This document shows positions 42,823 through 51,713 of a stretch of 64,000 nt of DNA, one piece after another; the stretch's first letter is position 1; each line of letters opens with the position of its first letter. Origin of the DNA: Microvirga lotononidis (GTDB lineage Bacteria > Pseudomonadota > Alphaproteobacteria > Rhizobiales > Beijerinckiaceae); contig NZ_CP141049.1 of the NCBI RefSeq assembly GCF_034627025.1, positions 1-64,000 on the forward strand, given 5' to 3'. The position numbers were made by a program, and so were the translations under genes. A model generated the notes under the pieces. It was not told the DNA's origin and searched no databases. It was given only the letters and a program-made list of their open reading frames with translations.

Positions 42823-45605
42823 CCAGCATGTTGAGTGGATCAATCCAGGCAACAGCGTTCGGCGATCTGACGCGCGCCGTTCTCGTCGGCGTCAGCAACT
42901 TTGAAGACAAAGCCTTTCGGGAACTCAAGGCCTGCGCGCCGGAGACCGAGCGTCTTGGCGCGGCGCTGACGGACCCGGCTGGATGCCGCATACCCGATCA
43001 AAACGTTGATGTCGTCGTCGACGCACGCGCCACTTTGGATCAGGTCATACCGTTGTTGCAAGCGGCAAGCTCAGCGGCAACGCCGGATCAAATCCTCATC
43101 ATCTATTTTGCAGGGCACGGCGAGAAGATCGAAGGCGGTTTCGGGCTGATATTGCACGACACGCGACAGGCCGACCTAGCCCGGACGGCGCTGACCAGCG
43201 CCCAGCTCGACCGAATTTTCTCTGGCTGCAGGGCGCGGGGCCTACTGATAATCCTGGATTGCTGTGGTGGCGCGGCGCTAGCAGAGAATGCGCCCGCCTT
43301 CATGCAGCGGGTTGGGCAGCACGATTTCCGCATCCTCCTGAGCGCCTCGCGGGTCGATCAGTCGTCGTGGGAGACCTCGCGCGGATCCGTCTTTACCAAA
43401 CACCTGATCGATGTCGTGGAAGGGACCACGCAGGTTTCTGCCACACCCGGCCAAGTCTACTTCAATGACCTGTTGCGGCACTTGCGTAACTCAGTGGCTG
43501 AGGAGATTGCCAACGCAGGTGGGGAGTTGCCCCCACAGGAGCCGGTGTTCAATGGCGGCTACATCGACGATCCGCTGATCTTCGTTCACACTGGGGAGAC
43601 GCTGAAGCAGATCCGCGTGAAGGTCCAACGGTATTCGCAATCCTATGTGCGTGCGCGCATTCGCTTCACCATTCTGCTCATTGTGAGCCTATTGCTCCTC
43701 GGACTTGGCGGTTTCTGGCTCGTGCTCGATCAACATTACTTTCTTCAGGCAGGCGACCGTTCGACGGCCGTGTATCATGGCTACCCTGGCTTGAGTGGTC
43801 TAGGGTATCCCAAGCTGCTTTGGGCTGCTGAAGTACAGCGCAATTTCCTCAAGCCCGACAGCCCGCTCGTCAACAACGAAACGGTTGTTGCAAGACGCAC
43901 CCAGCCTCCGTTCGCCACCCTCTTGGCCGAACTGTCTCCGGCAGGCCAGTCCATGTTGTGGGTTTGGGCTGGTCAGAAGGAAGAAGCACGACGCCGGGCC
44001 AAGGCGGGCATGGACGCCGTCGGTGCGGACCGGCCGAACGATTGGGCGGAATTGGCGCAACTCTTCGCTGCCAACGCGACGGCTGCGGACATAGCGCCAC
44101 TTGAGGTACTGAGCCGACATCAGAATGTTTCCGTGGTTCAGGCCGCATTGCGGGCGCTGGCGCGGCTCAAACGAACTGACGCAGTCGAGGCCCTATCCCG
44201 GCGAGGCTTCGACATGAATCAGGCCGGCATCCATGTCAACGCGCTGAAGTATTGGGATCGGCCCTGCGACGACACGCTGCGGGACTATCTGAACAAGTTC
44301 CAGCGCGCCATGTCTTATAAGCAGTTCGTACGCGCGACACTCGAAACAGCATTGGATACACAATGTACCATTGACCTTGACCCGTTGCTGGCCGCCGACC
44401 GGGCCTACCTGGGCGCGGTCGCAACCTACTGGGCAACGCTGGGCGGCGAAACGCCAGGGGCACTTGCCAAGAATATCCAAGGTGAGATTGCAGTCACGAT
44501 CACGCGTATTGCCGAGGGTGACCACGGGGTAGTGCAGAAGGGATTCCCCATCCTAGATCGCCTCGTCGAGATGGGGCTTGCCTTGCCAAAAACCGACTGT
44601 CCTGTGCCTGCCACGGAAACAGGGTCCGCGCCGGCGCGCCAGAGCGTCATTGGCCGTTTCAGACAACTCATGGCGGCGCTCGACGGCGTGTCAAGCCCGA
44701 CAGCATTCCGCTACGAGCGCACGCGTTTGGCCGCATACCTGGCTGCGACATGCAAAGGCGTCACGGTGATCCTGATCCCTGCAGAGCAACCCGGCGCCCA
44801 GTGGTCGATCGCACTTGTGCAAGGAACAGAGCAGCAAATCGTAATGCAGTTTGCTTTCAATTCCAGCAACGTACCGATCGACGCTATTCAACTGGCCGAG
44901 TATATTACGGCGCCAGACCAAGCCGCGCCGCTTCAGGAGTTGGCTGCTGGCAATCTCGATGCATATTGGAAGTCACGGATTCTGCGGAAGCTACGCCTGT
45001 TGAAGGTGCCTGCCGCGCCGATCAACCCTTTCTTTAGCCGCGGAGAGGTGGAGCTTCAGGTCGAGGCCTACCTATGGCAGGCCTCGAGCGATCACGAAGG
45101 CGCGTTGCGCGCAGCTCTGGCGCGGCTGAATGACCCCACCGCTGAATTCCTTCCCGCGTTGTTGACACTTTTGGACAAGGACGAAAGTTCGCGCGCCGTA
45201 ATCATGCGCGCCTTGGCCGGGGCTGTTTCGGATGAGACCCGGCGCACCGCGCTCATCACCCTGTTCGGGACTAAAGATCAAGTTGCCGAAAGGCTAGCTT
45301 CACCCCAATCAGAGATTCGCGCAGTCGCGATCGACTATCTTCAATTCCGTGACGATCTTCTCGACGTTGCCGCGGTCGCGCAGCCGGCGCTGGTGATGCC
45401 GACCTTCTTTTCAGCAAATTTCACGAACATTGCGTTTCACCGCAGCCGGATCCGCGCTGATCTCGCTTCGACGCCTGACTGGGCGATCGCAGTCCGCTCG
45501 AAGCTAATGCTCGATACACGCAACGATCTGTCAAGTGGCCTGCGCCTTTGGATCGACCGGGAGACACGGCGGCGCACCGAAGGCTTGCCGCTGGGTAGCG
45601 AATGA
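42813..45605 (+). CDS. Membrane caspase-like protease with a large C-terminal half
   Basis: The 930-residue protein has an N-terminal caspase-like (peptidase C14) domain, about residues 20-260. The catalytic His is in IIYFAGHGEKI (H102) and the catalytic Cys in LIILDCCGG (likely C151), followed by SASRVDQSSWETSRGSVFTK. One transmembrane helix lies at about 285-305 (RFTILLIVSLLLLGLGGFW). The remaining 600 residues are helical with HEAT/Armadillo-like stretches (VVQAALRALARLKRTDAVEA, SEIRAVAIDYLQFRDDL). C14 proteases often act in programmed responses of bacteria. The domain probably faces the cytoplasm. Start codon 42828 is an alternative. It overlaps the holin-like gene. Confidence 0.88.
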   Translation: MVLTSMLSGSIQATAFGDLTRAVLVGVSNFEDKAFRELKACAPETERLGAALTDPAGCRIPDQNVDVVVDARATLDQVIPLLQAASSAATPDQILIIYFAGHGEKIEGGFGLILHDTRQADLARTALTSAQLDRIFSGCRARGLLIILDCCGGAALAENAPAFMQRVGQHDFRILLSASRVDQSSWETSRGSVFTKHLIDVVEGTTQVSATPGQVYFNDLLRHLRNSVAEEIANAGGELPPQEPVFNGGYIDDPLIFVHTGETLKQIRVKVQRYSQSYVRARIRFTILLIVSLLLLGLGGFWLVLDQHYFLQAGDRSTAVYHGYPGLSGLGYPKLLWAAEVQRNFLKPDSPLVNNETVVARRTQPPFATLLAELSPAGQSMLWVWAGQKEEARRRAKAGMDAVGADRPNDWAELAQLFAANATAADIAPLEVLSRHQNVSVVQAALRALARLKRTDAVEALSRRGFDMNQAGIHVNALKYWDRPCDDTLRDYLNKFQRAMSYKQFVRATLETALDTQCTIDLDPLLAADRAYLGAVATYWATLGGETPGALAKNIQGEIAVTITRIAEGDHGVVQKGFPILDRLVEMGLALPKTDCPVPATETGSAPARQSVIGRFRQLMAALDGVSSPTAFRYERTRLAAYLAATCKGVTVILIPAEQPGAQWSIALVQGTEQQIVMQFAFNSSNVPIDAIQLAEYITAPDQAAPLQELAAGNLDAYWKSRILRKLRLLKVPAAPINPFFSRGEVELQVEAYLWQASSDHEGALRAALARLNDPTAEFLPALLTLLDKDESSRAVIMRALAGAVSDETRRTALITLFGTKDQVAERLASPQSEIRAVAIDYLQFRDDLLDVAAVAQPALVMPTFFSANFTNIAFHRSRIRADLASTPDWAIAVRSKLMLDTRNDLSSGLRLWIDRETRRRTEGLPLGSE

Positions 45606-45835
45606 GCGCGCGACCGCGCAATTTATATACCAATTTCAATTACAAATAGATTCGGAGTTTTATTTTAGGTGTCGCGCCATTTAGAGCAGTCTGAGGTCGC
45701 ACGGATTCACCTGGTTTGATTCCATAGTTGTGGGCTGGCAAAGAGGGATTTCAGCATAAAGGCACCTCTGTCTCTCGACCTGCTCCAACACCTTGTGGCT
45801 GCCGTTGAGGAAGGTAGTCCGATCCGCCAAGGGCC

Positions 45836-46676
45836 GTGGCCCACACTCTCGAGGTGGTGCGCTCGAACCTTGTCAAGCAGACACAGCCGCAACCCTCCCG
45901 CCCGCGCGGCCGGCCGCCCTTACCGAATGCCGCTGTGGTCGAAAAGATCAAGGCTGTGATTGCCACCATGCCCACCTACGGCTATCGGCAGGTGCATGCC
46001 GCTCTGGCGCGCCGAGCGCATGAGCAGGGCCCGGGTCCCTCCCAACCACAAGCGGGTTTATCGCGTGATGAAGGTGCACGGCCTGCGGCTCCAGCGGCAT
46101 GCGGGCGGCGTCGGGACACGCCAGCACGACGGGCGCATCGCGGTCGCGCACTGCAATCTCCGATCGTGCTCGGACGGATTTGAGCTCGATTGTGACAATG
46201 GCGAGAAGATGCGGGTGGCCTTTGCCCTTGATTGTTGTGACCGCGAGGCGCTGGGCTATGTCGCCACCACAGAGAGGATCAAGGGCGAGGATGTCTGCAA
46301 TCTGATGCTCAGCGCAGTCGGGCATCGCTTCGGGCCTGTGAACCGGCTGCCGCACATGGTCGAGTAGCTGATTGACAGCGAGAGCTGCAACGTGGCGGGG
46401 CCGACCTAGTCGTTTGCTCGGGAGACTGGACTGGAGCCGCGTACCACACCGCTGGAGAGCCCGCAATCGAATGGCATGGCTGAGGCCTTCGTGCGCACGA
46501 TCAAGCGCGATTATACCCGTGTCAGTTCCTGTCCAGATGCCCGCTCCGTGATGGCCGCACTGCCGGGCTGGTTTGCTCATGACAACCAGCTTCAACCGCA
46601 TCGGACTCACGGCTATCATTCACCTCGCGAGTTCATCGCGGCCTGTCAATTCAAGGAAGCTGTGTCCACTCTTTAA
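45836..46676 (+). pseudogene. IS3-family transposase ORFB, multiply disrupted
   Basis: Fragments in several frames carry the IS3 (IS2-group) transposase: KIKAVIATMPTYGYRQVHAA, then DNGEKMRVAFALDCCDREAL, VGHRFGPVNRLPHMVE with a stop, TGLEPRTTPLESPQSNGMAE and FVRTIKRDYTRV, ending at HGYHSPREFIAAC. At least two frame changes and two stops are present. It separates block A from block B. Confidence 0.8.
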
Positions 46677-46951
46677 GGGGCAGCAACAAGAAGTGCGCGG
46701 ATCATGTGCGGCTGCCTAGAGACAGCAGGTGCGGTTGCACCGACGTGAAAGTAGACATTTCCAGAATATTCTTGAACCACCCTCCTTATCCTTATCATCA
46801 GGCATTACTCGAATGCGCACCGCCACACCCCTTTGTTGCAGCTTGACGCCGAGTCACTTGCATTTGCATCCTTTCGGCAGAATTGGTCACGGTCATATCG
46901 CGCACGTGCCCTGCCGTTCCTGATGTGCCCCGGAGGACACGGGTATGCGTC

Positions 46952-48643
46952 ATGGCTGAGGTCATTCAAACGATCTTTATCGACCCACCCATTGCTGTGG
47001 CGCGCCTCGGAAGCAGTTCCGAGTCACAAGAGGGATTTATGTGGGCCCGGTCGCCTGATCCGCGTGCCCATGGTGAAACCGCAGTTATACCGGATTGGAC
47101 CCTGCGCGTACTGCCCGATGGCTCAGTTGAACCCTACCTGCCTGGGGAGTTGCGCTTCCGAGACGGTCCGCAAGTCCGTCCGGTTTCCCCATTTTTCGAG
47201 GTTTGGGTACGCTTGGGCGAGAACGGTTCCGATCCTTCGACTTGGAGAGACGCACCCCTCACACCGGCTCTGCTCGCAGCGCAGGGTACCAACCTTACCG
47301 CGCTCGTGGTCACAGTTGACGCACGTAATGCCAAGGCCGCTCGGAGAACTGGACAGCCTCAGTTGGTATTCGGGACATTTCCAGCCGTCCACATTCGGGG
47401 TGATTACCATGCGCCGGTCCCGCTTTATGGAACGAGTCCGCCCGCCTCAAGCCGCCCTATGATACCGCTTGGGAGAGGCATACCCTTGGGCAGCGTGCAA
47501 CTCCTGCGCAGTCGAATGCAGCCAACGGAACGCTCTTGGAGCGAGGTAGTAAATGTGGAGACTGTCCGCCTGAGATTTACGCCCGCAAAAGGGCTTATCT
47601 TCGGGCCACCGGCCGCCGCAGAGACCACTCCCTTGCGTCCGTTTCCGGCTGTTCCAGTCGAGAATGCATTTTTGGACCCTTCGGCTGGTTGGTTTGGTGC
47701 GAGCGATGTTGGCGCATATGGCAATCCTGACGCAGGGCGGGTCGAGCCATCTGACACGTACGATGGTGCTGAGGCACCGGGGGAGAGTGGCCGAGTAGGA
47801 CCGTCGCTCGGCGTGATCGACGACACGTGCGAGGCTCGCATTCAGGTTACCCTCACCGTCCCTGGGTCTCCCGAGCTTCTTGCACGGGCAAATGTATTCG
47901 TGGGACCGCCCGACTTTGCGCCGGACCGACGCCCATTCCTCTCCCTCGCAGACGAGTTGAACGATCGCGCAGGCGACGCGACTGAGCGGAGTGCGGCGCT
48001 GACGGGTGTCGCGCTCGACCAATGGGTGGAGGACCTGTTTGAGCGGGTGTTCGAGACGATCTACCTGTTCAATGTCGACTGGTATCGCACTCGGAGGGCT
48101 GCCACTGTCCCATCCGACAAACTCCGCGCTATGTCCATCCCGGGCGACAAGGTTTCGGAACCAGGGCGAGCAATGGGTGGCCGCGACCCGCTTCGCAGCC
48201 CGGAGTTCACGATCCTTGACCCCACCACCAACGAGCCTTTGCCCCTATCCGAGCATGCGCGTACGCGGCACCGTGCTCTGTCGGACGTGTTGGAGCTGCG
48301 TGCATTTGTGCAGCGTCATCCAGGCCGTGTGAAGGAACTCGTTCGCCGTGCCTTCGAGATTGAGGCTAATGAGGGGGCCATCCAGACTACAATGCGCATG
48401 CCACCATTCATGCGCCAGTCCAACGCGCAGCCTCTTACGCTCGCAAGTTGGCAATATGACCTACTCATGCGTTGGGTCGAGGAGACCGAGCGGGCAGCCG
48501 CTGCTAAGGCTCCCGCAGCGGCGTCAGGCGTAGCGGCTTCTAGCCCAGTCGGACAACTCAGTAGCTTAGCCCAACAGCGGCGTGAGGACGTCCTTGAGCG
48601 TCTCGCGCGCGAGGCCAATAAGTACGGAGAGGGTGACATATGA
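46952..48643 (+). CDS. LodA-N-like protein, half of a split oxidase
   Basis: The 563-residue protein begins with IFIDPPIAVARLGSS, matching the LodA/GoxA N-terminal motif (compare YPPIGIARVGN of the LodA-like protein at 58359). It ends with LTLASWQYDLLMRWVEE (residues about 495-511), which resembles the stretch just before the cofactor-forming part of LodA. The Cys and Trp motifs that form cysteine tryptophylquinone are absent here; instead they occur in the N-terminal half of the protein at 49980. So this looks like the N-terminal half of a split LodA. ATG 46952 has GGAGG about 15 bases upstream. Its stop overlaps the radical SAM gene start by four bases. This assignment is inferred by eye. 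Confidence 0.6.
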   Translation: MAEVIQTIFIDPPIAVARLGSSSESQEGFMWARSPDPRAHGETAVIPDWTLRVLPDGSVEPYLPGELRFRDGPQVRPVSPFFEVWVRLGENGSDPSTWRDAPLTPALLAAQGTNLTALVVTVDARNAKAARRTGQPQLVFGTFPAVHIRGDYHAPVPLYGTSPPASSRPMIPLGRGIPLGSVQLLRSRMQPTERSWSEVVNVETVRLRFTPAKGLIFGPPAAAETTPLRPFPAVPVENAFLDPSAGWFGASDVGAYGNPDAGRVEPSDTYDGAEAPGESGRVGPSLGVIDDTCEARIQVTLTVPGSPELLARANVFVGPPDFAPDRRPFLSLADELNDRAGDATERSAALTGVALDQWVEDLFERVFETIYLFNVDWYRTRRAATVPSDKLRAMSIPGDKVSEPGRAMGGRDPLRSPEFTILDPTTNEPLPLSEHARTRHRALSDVLELRAFVQRHPGRVKELVRRAFEIEANEGAIQTTMRMPPFMRQSNAQPLTLASWQYDLLMRWVEETERAAAAKAPAAASGVAASSPVGQLSSLAQQRREDVLERLAREANKYGEGDI

Positions 48644-49983
48644 GCGTGGTCCAGCAGGTCGCAGAGCCACTCCTAGCCCCAGCGTGGAAGAGGTTCTCAT
48701 CATCTGCGGGCGAACACCTCCTGGTGGTGCCCCACAGTCGACTGTTCGACCTGCCGCCCGACGCTGCGGCGCGGTTCGACGAAGGTGAGGCGGGCGCGCT
48801 CGCCCTTGCCATGACGCTTGGCCAAGCCGGGCTTGGCGAGGACCGGCTAGACGTCGTACCGGAGCCCGCCCCCCAGAGTCTGTCCCTCAACGTGAGCTCC
48901 TCCTGCAATCTCGCTTGCACCTACTGCTACGCCGGCCGCGGCAGTTTTGGCAGCGCACAGATCGCAGCGATGACACCTGAGGTCGCGAACGCGGCGGTCG
49001 ACCGACTTCTCGCAGATGCAAGGCGAGAGCGGCCCGTGACCGTGGGCTTTCTGGGTGGAGAGCCCTTCGTCAACAGGGCACTTGTCCACCAAGTGGTTGC
49101 CTACGCGTCGGATGCGGCACGCCGGCGCGGCTTCGATCTGCGCTTTTCGGTGACGACCAATGGGACCCTACTGAACTCGGCTGACCTCGAACTCGTCCGC
49201 TCTAACCGGTTTGCGGTCACGGTAAGTGTAGACGGTGGAGAGGGTACTCATGACCGGCAGCGTCCGAGCGCTAGTGGGCGCGGCAGCTTTCGACGACTGC
49301 GGGAACACATCCGCCCCCTCCTCATTGAGCCGGGCAAAGCGCAGGTTGCGGCGCGAGTCACTGTCACACGGCACGATCTCGATCTGCCCATGCTCTTCGC
49401 CGAGCTCCGCGAGCTCGGCTTCGCGGAAATCGGCTTCGCACCGCTTCGCGCCGTCAGCGGCCGCCCTCACCGCGACGCTCTCCGCGCGGAGGACTGGCCA
49501 GTCTACTTGGACGCTCTGATCCGCGTCGCGAAGGCGGAGATCCGCTCGGCAACCGCGGGGATGCCCCTCGTCCTCACGAACCTTGCGGTGGCTCTCAAGC
49601 AAATTGGTGCAGGCGCGAGTTCGCCTTTCCCGTGTGGCGCCGGAGGCGGGTATTTTTCGGTGGCGGCAGACGGCCGCTGGTACGCTTGCCACCGTGCTGT
49701 CGGCGAGCCCGACTTCGAGCTCGGCGACAATACTGGCCTCGATCAAGCCAAAAGACGCGCGTTCCTCAGTGCCAGGCACGTCCATGCCAAGGCGGACTGC
49801 GGTGCTTGTTGGGCGCGCTACCTATGCTCAGGCGGTTGCCATCAAGAGGCAGCGACCCGGTCCCTAGAATCGTGCGACTTTGTCCGGGGATGGCTCGAGT
49901 TTTGCCTCGCCACCGCGTGCGAGCTACCTAGTCCCTCGGCCAAAGCCATCACAGATCATCGTTCCGGAGTCTGTCAGGCATGA
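48640..49983 (+). CDS. Radical SAM/SPASM maturase, QhpD/PeaB-like
   Basis: The 447-residue protein has the radical SAM cluster motif CNLACTYC at residues 89-96, then GFLGGEPFVN (SAM-binding GGE) and a C-terminal SPASM region with CGAGGGYFSV, YACHRAVGE, DCGACWARYLCSGGCHQE and a last Cys pair. An 80-residue N-terminal part precedes the barrel. In quinohemoprotein amine dehydrogenase biosynthesis the related enzyme QhpD makes thioether cross-links on Cys residues of the gamma subunit. Here the likely substrate is one of the neighbouring LodA-like chains, in trans. ATGA-type overlaps with both neighbours show strict coupling. No small precursor peptide gene is visible nearby. Confidence 0.85.
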   Translation: MSVVQQVAEPLLAPAWKRFSSSAGEHLLVVPHSRLFDLPPDAAARFDEGEAGALALAMTLGQAGLGEDRLDVVPEPAPQSLSLNVSSSCNLACTYCYAGRGSFGSAQIAAMTPEVANAAVDRLLADARRERPVTVGFLGGEPFVNRALVHQVVAYASDAARRRGFDLRFSVTTNGTLLNSADLELVRSNRFAVTVSVDGGEGTHDRQRPSASGRGSFRRLREHIRPLLIEPGKAQVAARVTVTRHDLDLPMLFAELRELGFAEIGFAPLRAVSGRPHRDALRAEDWPVYLDALIRVAKAEIRSATAGMPLVLTNLAVALKQIGAGASSPFPCGAGGGYFSVAADGRWYACHRAVGEPDFELGDNTGLDQAKRRAFLSARHVHAKADCGACWARYLCSGGCHQEAATRSLESCDFVRGWLEFCLATACELPSPSAKAITDHRSGVCQA

Positions 49984-51713
49984 GTGCGGAACACATACTG
50001 AAGCTCCACCCGCGCAATATTGCGGCCTTGCGGCGCGGCCGCGATCCGCAAGAGGCTTTGCGCACCATTCTCGGCAACCCTGTCTCGACCCGACTGGAAT
50101 CGGGGGTCGGCAACTGTTTCCCTGGCCTTGAGTGTGATCTGCGCAATCTAGAGCGACGCTTCTTTCCACATGTGGAGGTCGATATCTCAGACCAAGCCAT
50201 CCATCTCGTCGCGGTCGACGCGCTGGCAGTGGCGGAGGACAAAGAGATCGATGACGCCTGTCGGGCTGTCTACGCCGAGCTTTCTGATGACCTCCGGGCG
50301 GGTCAGAGTTGGACCGTAAAGGAAATGGCTGGCCGATTCGGCGAGTTGGGCGAGCAGAGGCTCGACATTGGAACCCTGAAGGCGCCAAGCATAGGTGAAG
50401 GGCGCCGCCCACCTGATGCATGGGTGGCCGTGCGCATGCTCACGGAAGGATCGCCTGTCGAACTTATCCTTCAGCGGGTCGACGACGGCCGAGAGCTCAC
50501 GCTCAGGGGCAACCGCCTCCGATACCTTGACGACGGCGGAGCCCTGGCTCCGGTATTCGTGCCAGGTGAACTCACCCAATCACTCTGCAGTCCATGGACC
50601 CACGATTTCCGCGATTGCGGATGTTTCTATTGGGCGTCCAACCACCCCGACATCGCTCTCACTCCCGCCATTGGCGCCGAAGGGGCCGATCCCGCGAGCG
50701 AACAAGACGTATGGGTCGTCTGGGAGCGCAGCGACCGAACCGGCCAGCCGCGACCTGCCAGCAACGAGCGGCCGCGGCGCTTCGAAATGGATCATTATGA
50801 GATTAATGGTGCCTGGGAGGCTCTGAACTTCGTCATCGAGAGCCGGGAGCTGACTGGACCCTATCTCGCCACCGGGCCAAAGGCAGTTCCGGCTCTTGCG
50901 TCCCAGGAGGAACTAGAGGCCAGCCTCCACTACGCTGCTGGTGTCGAACTTGGGGTGATGCTTGAATACCTCACCGCCATGTATTCGCTTCGCGACTCGG
51001 CCGGCCTCGAACTGCCGCTGCGCGACGACGTCCGGGCTGCCACTGCGGAGATCCTGCGGATTGCCATTGGAGAGATGCGGCACCTGAGAGCTGTGAATGA
51101 CTTACTCCGATCCATTCAGGGGCCAGCCCGCTTCAAACCAGCCCTGCGGGTTGCTACGCATGTTCCCAGCATTAAGGAAGGCGAGTTTCGTGCCATACAA
51201 GCCCGCCCCGCGACCCTCGATGTGATCGACGATTTCATCGCCGTGGAGGCCCCGTCAACATCCGTCGACGGCCTCTACGCACCAGTCCTCGCCTACCTGG
51301 AGAGATACGGCACTGACGAACAGGTGCAGGCCGTACGCTCCATCATGTTCGAAGGGGACGACCACTATGAAACGTTTAGTGCAATCCGCGAGTGGCTCGG
51401 GCGCCATCAGGAACGCGATTACCTCCGAGCAGTCACGCTGACCCCGCCACCAAACGACAATGAGGCCGGCGCGATCCTGCGGCACCGATACGCCGAGCTC
51501 CTCGCCGCTCTGTACAAAGGTTATGTGGTCGGCATGCCCACCGGCGCGCCTTGGGTGAACGGGGCCCGCGCCTTTATGCTCGCGCCTGACGGATTTGACG
51601 GGGCTGCCAAAGCTGTCGCGGCACAGGGTTTCCTCGCCATATTCTCTCCCCCGGACGGCGATCCCCGGTTCGAGCCGATCACGCCGCCCACCGTGGCGCA
51701 GCGCCTTGCCTGA
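49980..51713 (+). CDS. LodA-C-like domain fused to a ferritin-like diiron domain
   Basis: The 577-residue protein has two parts. Residues 1-270 contain GNCFPGLECDLRNL (Cys46) and SPWTHDFRDCGCFYW (Trp206), which match in order the Cys (CLGGPFHPGIE) and Trp (VPWQTDEASC) motifs of the LodA-like protein at 58359. These are the residues expected to form cysteine tryptophylquinone. Residues 270-490 are a ferritin-like domain. The diiron ligand pattern is E323 or E329 in YAAGVELGVMLEY, E365 and H368 in GEMRHL, and E458 and H462 in FEGDDHYETF. So an oxygen-using diiron site is joined to the cofactor segment. The first residue overlaps the radical SAM stop. The fusion is read by eye. Confidence 0.6.
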   Translation: MSAEHILKLHPRNIAALRRGRDPQEALRTILGNPVSTRLESGVGNCFPGLECDLRNLERRFFPHVEVDISDQAIHLVAVDALAVAEDKEIDDACRAVYAELSDDLRAGQSWTVKEMAGRFGELGEQRLDIGTLKAPSIGEGRRPPDAWVAVRMLTEGSPVELILQRVDDGRELTLRGNRLRYLDDGGALAPVFVPGELTQSLCSPWTHDFRDCGCFYWASNHPDIALTPAIGAEGADPASEQDVWVVWERSDRTGQPRPASNERPRRFEMDHYEINGAWEALNFVIESRELTGPYLATGPKAVPALASQEELEASLHYAAGVELGVMLEYLTAMYSLRDSAGLELPLRDDVRAATAEILRIAIGEMRHLRAVNDLLRSIQGPARFKPALRVATHVPSIKEGEFRAIQARPATLDVIDDFIAVEAPSTSVDGLYAPVLAYLERYGTDEQVQAVRSIMFEGDDHYETFSAIREWLGRHQERDYLRAVTLTPPPNDNEAGAILRHRYAELLAALYKGYVVGMPTGAPWVNGARAFMLAPDGFDGAAKAVAAQGFLAIFSPPDGDPRFEPITPPTVAQRLA

